From Streptomyces mobaraensis (GTDB lineage Bacteria > Actinomycetota > Actinomycetes > Streptomycetales > Streptomycetaceae), in NCBI RefSeq assembly GCF_020099395.1, contig NZ_CP083590.1:4960001-5024000 (forward strand): a stretch of DNA of 64,000 nt, read 5' to 3'. Positions 14,296 to 22,239 of the stretch are shown here, in pieces. The position numbers were made by a program, and so were the translations under genes. The notes beneath the pieces were generated by a model, which ran no database searches, was not told the origin of the DNA, and worked only from the letters and a program-made list of their open reading frames with translations. Numbering within the stretch: position 1 is the stretch's first letter; each line of letters begins with the position of its first letter.

Positions 14296-17200
14296 CTACC
14301 CCTTCCGCACCGCGTACGCCTCCACGTCCACCAGCGAGTACCCCGCCGACTCCGCCGCCCGCTTCACCCCCTGGACGCGGACGAAGCGCGTCCCCGGGGC
14401 GTCGCAGCGGACCGTTTCGGTGCCGCCCTTGCCGTCCGTGACCGTGGCCGCGTCGCGCCAGGTGCGGCCGTCGGGGGAGACCTGGACGCGGTAGCGGGTG
14501 GCGTGGAGTTCGTCCTGCCAGTGGAGCACGAGGCGGCCGAGGCGGGTGGGGCGGGGGAGCTGGAGTTGCCACCAGGCGTCGTCGGCGGGAGGGGAGGACC
14601 AGCGGGTCTTGGGGTTGCCGTCGAGGGCGGCGAAGGGCGGGAAGTCGGACGCCTCGTCGCCGGAGGAGGTGGCCTCGCCGGTGCGGGCCAGGTCGGGGCC
14701 GCCGGCGGCGGGGTACGCGCGGACGGTGACCGTGCGCTCCTGGTCGCCGAGGCGGACGGGGACGGTGAAGACGCGGGAGGGCGCGTCGGCCGGGACGGAG
14801 AGTTCGACGCGCAGGGTGGTCACGCCGCCGCGGACGGCCGTCACCTCGTCGGGGGCCTTGACGGTGACGCCCTTGGGCGCACGGACGGTCAGCTTCTGCT
14901 TGACCGCCCCCGGCCGCTGGTTGATCACACGCGCCTCGACGACCGCGGGCGCCCCGCCCGCCTCGGCCGTCGCCTCCGCATGGGTGAGCTCGAAGTGGGT
15001 GGCGGCGGTGTCCGCGAACCACGGGGTGATCTCGTGGACCGCTGCCGGCCGGGTGGGGCCCGACCAGACCAGCCGCAGGGCGTCGGCCCGGACGCCCTTG
15101 CCGGGCAGCTGCGTCCAGCCGCCGGCCGCGAGGGGGCCCAGCGGCTGCCAGCCCTTGTCGGGGGTGTGCGCCTCGACCGTGCCGCGCGCGCCGGGAGCGG
15201 CTGCCGTGAGCACGGTGACGGCGGTCATCGGGTGGGGTTCGCGGAGCTTCACGGTCAGTGGGCCGTCCGCCGGCGCGGGGACGGTCGTCGCCGGGTCGCC
15301 GTCGGTCGCCGCGCCGGACGTGCGCAGCGGGCGGTCGACGCCGAGCCAGCCGTTGGCGCGGGCGAGGGCCTGCTGGAGGAAGGGCGTCAGCACGCCGGCG
15401 CCGACGGTCACCCGTTCGGAGGTGATCTGATCGCGCAGCCGCAGCACGTCGAGTTCCGCGCGCCAGGCGTCCGCGCCGTCGCCGCGCGCCTGGGCGGTGA
15501 GCATGTCGACGGCGCGCAGCCCGGCCTCCCCGTGCCGCGCCAGCTGCCGTACCCACGGCCGGACCTCGGTGCCCAGCGCGTCCGTCAGCCGGCCCGGGGC
15601 GTCCGCCATGGTGCGGAAGGCGGCGCGCAGCCGGTCCGCCGCCGTCTTCAGCCGGTCGGCGTCCGTGCCGGAGAGCGCCGTCCAGAAGTCGTCCATCAGG
15701 GGGCGCAGATACGCCGACTCCTCGCCGCCGAGGACGGACGACGCGTCGTTCCCGGCCAGCGCCCGCAGGGCCTCGCGGGTCTTCGGGTCGGCGCCCGCGA
15801 GGTCGTCGACCGCGGCCTTCCAGGACTCCTCGGGGCGGTAGCCGCGCGGGTTCCAGGCGTAGTCGGCGGTGGTGAACAGCGGGATGCGGGACGCGGTGGG
15901 CTGCGCCGAGGCGTTGGCGAGCAGGGCGGCCGAACCGACGGCGACGGCCGGTTCCCGCCCGGTGTAGGGGCCGAGGAAGATACGGTCCTGCGCGAAGTCG
16001 TTCACCGGATAGTTGTCCATGGTGACGAGCTGGTGGCCGAACGCGGCGCGGGCGGCGGCCAGTTCGCCGCCGGTGATGGTCCGCGGGACCACGCCCACCC
16101 CCGTCCAGGTCACCTCGACGCGCGGGTCGAGCCGGTCGGCGAGCGCCCGCCGGAAGGCCGTCCGGCCGTCCTGGTAGTACTCGGTGGGCAGCAGGGACAG
16201 CGGTACCGCCTCGCCGCCCTTCGCCGCCAGGTGCCGGGACAGCGCCCCCGCCACCTTCGCCTGCGCCTCCGCCGCGGCCTTCGGCCCCGAGCCGAAGGCG
16301 TCCCGGTCGGCCCCGCAGTGCCACTCGCTGTAGCTGACGTCCTGGAACTGGAGCTGGAACGCCCGGACGCCGAGCGCCCACATGGCGTCCACCTTGCGCT
16401 TCAGCGCCCGTACGTCCTCCTCCGACGAGAAGCACATGGCCTGCCCGGGCGCCACCGCCCAGCCCAGCGTCACATGGTTGCGGCGGGCCCGTTCCGCCAG
16501 CGCGCGGAACTCCTCGCGGCGGTCGGCGGGGTACGGATCGCGCCACTTCGCCTGGCGGTACGGGTCGTCGCCGGGCGCGTACAGGTACCGGTTCAGCTTC
16601 GTCCGGCCCATGAAGTCCAGCTGTGCGAGGCGCTGCGGCGTCGACCACGGCTGTCCGTAGAACCCCTCGGTGATCCCGCGCACCGCCGTCACCGGCCAGT
16701 CGCGGATCACGGCTCCGGCGAAGGCCGTCCCGCCGTCCCGCCGCACCACGAGCTGGCGCAGCGTCTGCGCCGCGTGGAACAGGCCGTCGTCGCCGACGCC
16801 CGCCAGCGCCACCGCCGGCCGGCCGTCGAGCTGCCCGGACGCCAGCCGGTAACCGCCCTTGGGCAGGTCGCCGGCGGCCGGGGCGCCGAGCGTGCGCAGC
16901 GCGTCCTCGGCCTGCCGGCCGCCCGCGTACACGATCAGTCCGCGCGGCGGCGGGGTGCCGCCGGGCTGGGCGTCCACGACCGTCCGGGCCCCCGCGCCGC
17001 GCAGCACCTCCCGCAGCGCCGTCAGGGTGTACGGGTCCGTGCCCGGCTCGGCCATCAGGGTGACCTCGGTGCCCACCGGCACCGGCGCGCCCTGGGCGCG
17101 GCCCGACTGCGGGCGCGGCCAGACCGGCGGCAGCGCGTCGGACCCCTCCGGGTCGGCGGCGTCCGGGCTGCCCGCCGCCGGGGCGGCGGGTCCGGCGGGC

Positions 17201-17439
17201 GCGGCGGCCACGGGGGCGTTGCCGAGCAGCCCGCCGAGGAGCGCGACGGCCAGGACGGTCACCCCGGCGCGGCGCGGCCGGACGGCGTACGGGCCGCCGA
17301 ACCGGCCGGTGCCGAGCGCCCGGCCGGGGCGGCTCGCGGGCCTGGACGTGGGCCGGTCTGCGGGCCGTTCCGAAGCGCCTCGAACGTGCTGCTCGGGGCC
17401 CTGATCGCCGCACGAGGGGTCGTCGCCCTGGAACCGCAC
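14296..17439 (-). CDS. Secreted GH84 beta-N-acetylglucosaminidase with C-terminal F5/8 (CBM32-like) domain
   Basis: A 1047-residue exported enzyme that should remove GlcNAc from glycans or glycoproteins. GTG 17439 has GAGGAG six bases upstream. The signal region comes late (VTVLAVALLGGLLGNAPVAAAPA, about residues 58-80). A GH20b-like N-domain is followed by the catalytic domain from GITEGFYGQPWS. The active-site strand reads LGVRAFQLQFQDVSYSEWHC: the canonical GH84 Asp-Asp pair appears here as Gln-Asp (about residues 364-365). NEW3-like Ig modules follow, and the last about 130 residues are a discoidin/F5-8-type carbohydrate-binding domain (FAALDGNPKTRWSSPPADD). The gene stands alone, divergent from malQ. 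Confidence 0.92.
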   Translation of the reverse strand: MRFQGDDPSCGDQGPEQHVRGASERPADRPTSRPASRPGRALGTGRFGGPYAVRPRRAGVTVLAVALLGGLLGNAPVAAAPAGPAAPAAGSPDAADPEGSDALPPVWPRPQSGRAQGAPVPVGTEVTLMAEPGTDPYTLTALREVLRGAGARTVVDAQPGGTPPPRGLIVYAGGRQAEDALRTLGAPAAGDLPKGGYRLASGQLDGRPAVALAGVGDDGLFHAAQTLRQLVVRRDGGTAFAGAVIRDWPVTAVRGITEGFYGQPWSTPQRLAQLDFMGRTKLNRYLYAPGDDPYRQAKWRDPYPADRREEFRALAERARRNHVTLGWAVAPGQAMCFSSEEDVRALKRKVDAMWALGVRAFQLQFQDVSYSEWHCGADRDAFGSGPKAAAEAQAKVAGALSRHLAAKGGEAVPLSLLPTEYYQDGRTAFRRALADRLDPRVEVTWTGVGVVPRTITGGELAAARAAFGHQLVTMDNYPVNDFAQDRIFLGPYTGREPAVAVGSAALLANASAQPTASRIPLFTTADYAWNPRGYRPEESWKAAVDDLAGADPKTREALRALAGNDASSVLGGEESAYLRPLMDDFWTALSGTDADRLKTAADRLRAAFRTMADAPGRLTDALGTEVRPWVRQLARHGEAGLRAVDMLTAQARGDGADAWRAELDVLRLRDQITSERVTVGAGVLTPFLQQALARANGWLGVDRPLRTSGAATDGDPATTVPAPADGPLTVKLREPHPMTAVTVLTAAAPGARGTVEAHTPDKGWQPLGPLAAGGWTQLPGKGVRADALRLVWSGPTRPAAVHEITPWFADTAATHFELTHAEATAEAGGAPAVVEARVINQRPGAVKQKLTVRAPKGVTVKAPDEVTAVRGGVTTLRVELSVPADAPSRVFTVPVRLGDQERTVTVRAYPAAGGPDLARTGEATSSGDEASDFPPFAALDGNPKTRWSSPPADDAWWQLQLPRPTRLGRLVLHWQDELHATRYRVQVSPDGRTWRDAATVTDGKGGTETVRCDAPGTRFVRVQGVKRAAESAGYSLVDVEAYAVRKG

Positions 17440-17743
17440 GCCTTCTCCTCGCCCCGCTGCCGTACGTCGTGGTGGTGATGTGAGCGATGAGCCCATCACC
17501 AGGGGCGGAACGTGTCAACGCGGGTGACCGAACTGCCGGTAATGCCCGGCCCGGGGGTTGCGGCGGGGGCGGCACGACGGTGATGCCGGCCGGCGGCCGG
17601 AAAGTGCCAAAGCCCCGTCAGCGCGCCGTCGCCGTAAGTAAGCTGACACCGTCCCGGCCGTCACCGGGGAGCACCGTGCCGGCCGCCGAGCGACCCCGCA
17701 CCGGCCGGTGCGGCGCCGTCCCCGCCGTCCTCTGGAGGCAGGC
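17440..17743. other. Divergent intergenic region, GH84 and malQ
   Basis: It holds the upstream DNA of both genes. TAAGCT (17639-17644) is a plausible -10 for malQ, but the expected -35 position shows no good match. GGCCGGCGGCCGG near 17590 is a GC-rich partial palindrome. No small gene is seen. Confidence 0.35.
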
Positions 17744-19930
17744 ATGGACCGCGCGGAGGGCCGTACCGATGGCCGTATCGAGGGTCGTACCGAGACCGGC
17801 GCGGAGCGTGCGCACCTCGCCGCGCTGCACGGTGTGGCCACGTCCTACGAACCCGCCCCCGGGCAGAGCGTCCCCGTCCCCGAGGACACGGTCGTCGCCG
17901 TCCTCGCCGCGCTCGGCGTCGACGCCTCCACTCCGCGGGCCGTCCGCGACGCCCTGGACGCCCATGCCCGCACCGGACGCAACCGGCTGCTGCCCCCGGC
18001 CGTCGTCCTGCGCGGCCCCGCCCCGCACCGGCCGCCGGACCTGCCCGAGGACACCGCGCTCCGCGTCGAGACGTCCGACGGGCAGTCCCTGACCTGGGAC
18101 GATCCCCTGCCGCTCGGCATCCACCTGCTGCGCGCCCGGACGCCCGACGGGCGGTCGGCCGCCGCCCCGCTGATCGTCGCGCCCGAGCGGGTGCCGCAGC
18201 CGCCCGAGCGCTGCCACGGCTTCCTCGTCCAGCTCTACTCCATGCTGTCCGCCCGCTCCTGGGGCATGGGCGACCTCGGCGACCTGGCCGAGCTCGCCGC
18301 CTGGTCGGGCCGGGCCTTCGGTACCGACTTCCTCCAGGTCAACCCCTTGCACGCGGCCGTCCCCGGCACCCCCGGCCGGCCCGCCGACCCGTCCCCGTAC
18401 CGGCCCTCCTCCCGCCGCTTCCCCGACCCGGTGCACCTGCGCGTCGAGGAGATCACCGAATTCGGCCGGCTCACCGGGCCCGGCCGCGAGGAGGCCCAGC
18501 GGCTGCTCGCCGAGGCGGCCGAGCTGAACGCGGCCGTCCTCCGCCGGGGCGAACCCATCGACCACGACGCCGTCCGCGCCCTGAAACTGCGCGCCCTCGA
18601 ACTCGTCCGCGCGGTGCCGCTCGGCCCCGGACGGCGCGCCTCCTACTGCGAGTTCCTCGCCGAGCAGGGCCAGGCGCTCGACGACCACGCCACCTGGTGC
18701 GCCCTCGCCGAAGCGCACGGCCCCGACTGGCACTCCTGGCCCGCCGGCCTCAGGGACCCCCGCTCCGCCCGCACGGCCCGCGCCCGCGGCGAGCTCCTCG
18801 ACCGCGTCGACTTCCACTGCTGGCTCGCCTGGCTCACCGACCGCCAGCTCGCCACCGCGCAACGGGCCGCGCGCGACGCCGGGATGCGCGTCGGACTCGT
18901 CCACGACCTGGCGGTGGGCGTCCACCCCGGCGGCTCCGACGCGTGGGCGCAGCAGGAGTCGCTCGCCGCCGGGATGTCCGTCGGCGCGCCCCCCGACGCG
19001 TTCAACTCCCGCGGCCAGGACTGGGGGCTGCCGCCCTGGCGCCCCGACGCCCTGCGCGCCACCGGCTACGCCCCCTACCGCGACCTGCTGCGCGGGCTGC
19101 TGCGGCACGCGGGCGCGCTGCGGATCGACCACGTCATGGGGCTGTTCCGGCTGTGGTGGGTACCGGAGGGCCGCGAGCCGGGGCAGGGGACGTACGTCCG
19201 GTACGACGCCGACGCCATGCTCGGCGTCCTCGCCGTCGAGGCGCACCGGGCGGGGGCCGCCGTCATCGGCGAGGACCTGGGCACCGTCGAGCCCGGCGTC
19301 CGCGAGGCGCTCGCCGAGCGCGGGGTGCTCGGCACGTCCGTCCTCTGGTTCGAACGTGACTGGTCGCGTGGCGCCCGGCGGGCCGGGCCGCTGCCGCCCG
19401 AGCGCTGGCGCGAGGGCTGCCTCGCCACCGCCACCACCCACGACCTGCCCAGCACGGCCGCCCGCCTCACCGGCGACCACGTCGCCCTCCGCCACCGCCT
19501 GGGCCTGCTGCGCCGCCCGCTCGCCGTCGAGCAGCGCGAGGACGCCAAGGGCGTCGCCGAGTGGCTGGCCCTCTTCGGCCGGCTCGGATTGCTGCCCGAG
19601 GGGCCGGACGACGAGGAGGCGGCCGTCCGCGCCGTCCACCGCTTCCTGCTGCGCACCCCCGCACGGATGGTCGGCGTCTGGCTGCCCGACACGGTCGGCG
19701 ACCGCCGCCCGCAGAACCTCCCCGGTACCTCGGACGAGTACCCCAACTGGCGCCTGCCCGTCGCCGACCCCGCCGGCCGGCCGCTCTCCCTGGAGGACCT
19801 GGCCTCCTCGCGCCGGCTGCACACCCTGATGGACGAGATCCGCTCCCTCACGGCCCGCCCGCGGACGGTGACCCCGAAGGCCACCCCGGACGCGCGCGGT
19901 CCACGGGGGTCCGATATTTTGAGCCCGTGA
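17744..19930 (+). CDS. malQ: 4-alpha-glucanotransferase (amylomaltase)
   Basis: A 728-residue GH77 enzyme that transfers alpha-1,4-glucan segments in maltodextrin and glycogen metabolism. The start ATG 17744 has GGAGG six bases upstream. An N-terminal extension domain of about 150 residues precedes the barrel, as in actinobacterial MalQ. The nucleophile is in ALRIDHVMG (about 462), the acid/base in VIGEDLGTV (about 510) and the transition-state Asp in TTHDLPST (about 567). All three are present. GFLVQLYSMLSARSWGMGDLGDL marks the barrel start. The stop overlaps the GTG of a small membrane-protein gene (GTGA), so the two are coupled. Confidence 0.97.
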   Translation: MDRAEGRTDGRIEGRTETGAERAHLAALHGVATSYEPAPGQSVPVPEDTVVAVLAALGVDASTPRAVRDALDAHARTGRNRLLPPAVVLRGPAPHRPPDLPEDTALRVETSDGQSLTWDDPLPLGIHLLRARTPDGRSAAAPLIVAPERVPQPPERCHGFLVQLYSMLSARSWGMGDLGDLAELAAWSGRAFGTDFLQVNPLHAAVPGTPGRPADPSPYRPSSRRFPDPVHLRVEEITEFGRLTGPGREEAQRLLAEAAELNAAVLRRGEPIDHDAVRALKLRALELVRAVPLGPGRRASYCEFLAEQGQALDDHATWCALAEAHGPDWHSWPAGLRDPRSARTARARGELLDRVDFHCWLAWLTDRQLATAQRAARDAGMRVGLVHDLAVGVHPGGSDAWAQQESLAAGMSVGAPPDAFNSRGQDWGLPPWRPDALRATGYAPYRDLLRGLLRHAGALRIDHVMGLFRLWWVPEGREPGQGTYVRYDADAMLGVLAVEAHRAGAAVIGEDLGTVEPGVREALAERGVLGTSVLWFERDWSRGARRAGPLPPERWREGCLATATTHDLPSTAARLTGDHVALRHRLGLLRRPLAVEQREDAKGVAEWLALFGRLGLLPEGPDDEEAAVRAVHRFLLRTPARMVGVWLPDTVGDRRPQNLPGTSDEYPNWRLPVADPAGRPLSLEDLASSRRLHTLMDEIRSLTARPRTVTPKATPDARGPRGSDILSP

Positions 19931-20196
19931 GCAATAAGAAGATGAACGCCAAGCGCGCCGGGGTCGTGTCCGCCGGCACGCTGCTGATGCTGCTGATGTC
20001 GTCCCCCGCGTTCGCGCTCACCCGCGACGACGGCGACGACCCGGGCCCCGGCCTCAGCGTGATCAACACGCTCGGCCTCTACGTCGCCGCGCCGATCGTG
20101 CTCTTCCTCGTGATCGCCGGCCTGACGATGGTGCTGGCGCGCAACTCGGACAACGTGCGCACGCACGACACGCACTACCCGCGGACGTCGCGCTAA
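19927..20196 (+). CDS. Small secreted or membrane protein coupled to malQ
   Basis: An 89-residue product starting at GTG 19927, which overlaps the malQ stop. A signal-like segment (VVSAGTLLMLLMSSPAFALTRDD) ends near residue 32. An Asp-rich stretch (DDGDDPGPG) and a second hydrophobic helix (about 51-73) follow, with a short tail RTHDTHYPRTSR. It resembles a conserved small Streptomyces protein of unknown function located after malQ. An internal ATG at 19942 is an alternative start. Translational coupling to malQ is the only functional hint. Confidence 0.75.
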   Translation: MSNKKMNAKRAGVVSAGTLLMLLMSSPAFALTRDDGDDPGPGLSVINTLGLYVAAPIVLFLVIAGLTMVLARNSDNVRTHDTHYPRTSR

Positions 20197-20361
20197 GCCT
20201 TTGCGGGGGGCGCGCCCGGTGAGGGTGCGCTCGTGGTGCGCCTCGCGCGCCTTCGCGTCGTGGCGCGAACGCCGGACGAGCCCAGCGTGGCCCGCCCGGC
20301 GTTTGGCGTACCGTTCTGCGGGCCGTCGGGGGGCAGCTCGCCCGTCGGGCCCGCGCCGGTG

Positions 20362-21249
20362 CTACAGCAACGGGCCGACCAGAGCGAACACGGCGCAGCA
20401 GAGGCCGAGAACGGCCATCCCCCCGAACACCGCCAGGCCGAGTGAGACGAAGGTGCCCAGCATGACCGCGTGGCGCCTGGATTTCCGGACTCTGATGCGG
20501 TTCGGGTGCGCCGCGTCGTAGGTGAGCTCCGCGGCCTTGGAATCCGCCGGCCAGGGTGCGTCGTTGCTGGCATGAATGCGCTGGACGCCATCGGCGTCCC
20601 GGTACCGGTACGTGTAGCGAATGGATCCCTGCGTTCCGCGCCTGGTGTCCGTCAGGTCGGCGACGACCGTCACCCCGCGGACCCACAGCCCCCAGCATTC
20701 GAGGGCGAAACCACCGATCGCCTCCAGACAGATCAGGGATGGTGCGAGGGCCATCGGAGCGATCGTCCAGAGGACGACAAGGAAGGCCGGTTCCCGTGCG
20801 GCCGCGACGATGTACGTGAGCCCCGCCGCGTAGAGTGCCACCGACGCCCACGTGATCCGCGCCGTGCGGGAGATCGGCCGCCATCCGGCCATGGGGACCG
20901 GGGCCGTGTGGACGAGGGAGCGCCCGTCGATCCGTCGCGCCTCCCGGTCCCGGAGCGGCAGCGCGGCCTCGAAGCCCGCCGCGAAGGCCCGTACCGCCGC
21001 CGCGCTGCGGCACCGTACGGAGTACGTCCGGCCGCCGTCGCCGCTCGGCGAGGTGAGGACGATCCGCAGGGTGCGGCCTCCGAGTCCGGCGGCCTGTACG
21101 CGCTCGACGGCGGCCGGCGGGATGGTGGTGCGGGCGCCCTGGCGGTCCAGCAGCACGCCCTGCCGGTCCAGTTGCACACGGGTGCCCCGGCCGCGCAGCA
21201 CCAAGGGGGGAGGAACGGCTATGGCCGACTCGTCCGTCACAGCGCTCAC
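20362..21249 (-). CDS. Four-helix membrane protein, DUF3592-like, paralogue A
   Basis: A 295-residue protein. The N-terminal about 100 residues are a soluble domain (LVLRGRGTRVQLDRQGVLLDRQGARTTIP and following) that resembles a PH-like fold. Two membrane helices follow (about 124-145 and 150-175). Then comes a beta domain with IRYTYRYRDADGVQRIH and AAELTYDAAHPNRIRVR, typical of DUF3592-type proteins, and a final helical pair. The neighbouring gene at 21295 encodes the same architecture, so the two are tandem paralogues. Function unknown. It converges with the malQ-linked small gene. Confidence 0.8.
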   Translation of the reverse strand: MSAVTDESAIAVPPPLVLRGRGTRVQLDRQGVLLDRQGARTTIPPAAVERVQAAGLGGRTLRIVLTSPSGDGGRTYSVRCRSAAAVRAFAAGFEAALPLRDREARRIDGRSLVHTAPVPMAGWRPISRTARITWASVALYAAGLTYIVAAAREPAFLVVLWTIAPMALAPSLICLEAIGGFALECWGLWVRGVTVVADLTDTRRGTQGSIRYTYRYRDADGVQRIHASNDAPWPADSKAAELTYDAAHPNRIRVRKSRRHAVMLGTFVSLGLAVFGGMAVLGLCCAVFALVGPLL

Positions 21250-21294
21250 AGTAGGGCGTTCGAGGCCCTCAGGCCAGGGGTGCCTTGCCGGGCC

Positions 21295-22215
21295 TCACCA
21301 GTCCTCCTGCATCACCCGCGCTGCCTCAAGCGCGGTAGGCGCCGCGAAGTACAGGCCGAGCCCGAGCAGGACCAGGCCGATGGCTCCTACGGCGGCTTGT
21401 GCCGGGAAGCCGATCCGGTCGGCGGGGGTGTAACTCCGGTCCGGCGACCGAGGGTCGTAGCGGATCGGGGTCGTCCGCCCGTCCGCGGACAGGGGCCAGC
21501 CGTGGCTCTCGTGGTGGTGGTCGGTCCCCTCCCGGTCCGTGAACGTGTAGTGGTACACGACCGGTTGATCGGGGTCGCCGGCGTCGTCGCCTCGGTGGAC
21601 GTCGGTGAGGGTGCCGGTGGCGGTGGCGCTCCGGAGGCGCATGAGGCAGGCGGTGTATGCGTTGGACGCCGTCAGGCGGGCGAGTACCAGGCCCGGCAGC
21701 AGGAACACGCCCGCGCGGAGCCAGTCGCCGACGGCGTCGAAGGAGGCGAGGGAGCGGCCGAGGTCTTCCGAGGCCAGGAAGACGACGGGGAGGGCGAGCA
21801 CGTAGAGGGCGGCCAGGATCCGGAGCGTCAGGCTCCGCCCCGCCGCCTGCACCTCGCGCGCCGGCGCGAGGCCGATCCGCTCCACGCTCGTCAGCCGCCG
21901 GCCGTCCCGCCGCGCCTGGTGCGGCAGCCGGGGCGGGAGGGACGACGCGAGGGCGGTGTCGAAGGCCGCGAGGGCCTCCGCGTCGTCGCTCCGCAGTGTG
22001 ATGACCTCGCCCCCGGCGTGGGGCGAGGTGAGCTCGATCCGCAGGGTGTGGCCGTCCGGCCCCGGCCCGTCGACGCGCTCGACGGCCTCGAACGGGACGC
22101 GGCGGCGCGTCCGTTTCCGGACGAGCACGAGCACGGCGTCGTACAGGAGGGCCGTGGTGCCCCCGGCGGGGAGGGCGGCCCTGGGGAGCTCGGTCGTCTC
22201 CGTTTCTTCGAACAT
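21295..22215 (-). CDS. Four-helix membrane protein, DUF3592-like, paralogue B
   Basis: A 306-residue protein built like its downstream neighbour. It has an N-terminal PH-like domain (LLYDAVLVLVRKRTRRRVPFEAVERV), two helices (about 135-155 and 163-190), a beta domain (VVYHYTFTDREGTDHHHES, IRYDPRSPDRSYTPAD) and a C-terminal helix (AAVGAIGLVLLGLGLYFAA). Shared order and local wording with paralogue A (VERV, LRI.LTSP, YDP) indicate tandem duplication. A 45-base gap separates them, so they are probably co-transcribed. The pepN stop lies 24 bases upstream of its start, so it may continue the TerD-pepN unit. Confidence 0.8.
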   Translation of the reverse strand: MFEETETTELPRAALPAGGTTALLYDAVLVLVRKRTRRRVPFEAVERVDGPGPDGHTLRIELTSPHAGGEVITLRSDDAEALAAFDTALASSLPPRLPHQARRDGRRLTSVERIGLAPAREVQAAGRSLTLRILAALYVLALPVVFLASEDLGRSLASFDAVGDWLRAGVFLLPGLVLARLTASNAYTACLMRLRSATATGTLTDVHRGDDAGDPDQPVVYHYTFTDREGTDHHHESHGWPLSADGRTTPIRYDPRSPDRSYTPADRIGFPAQAAVGAIGLVLLGLGLYFAAPTALEAARVMQEDW

Positions 22216-22239
22216 CCGAGCACCCTAGGGCCGCGCCGG

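Noticed and set aside
14503..17478. Long open frame antisense to the GH84 gene
   Set aside because: Low-complexity Gly/Arg/Val sequence, no ribosome site; the opposite strand encodes a complete GH84 enzyme.
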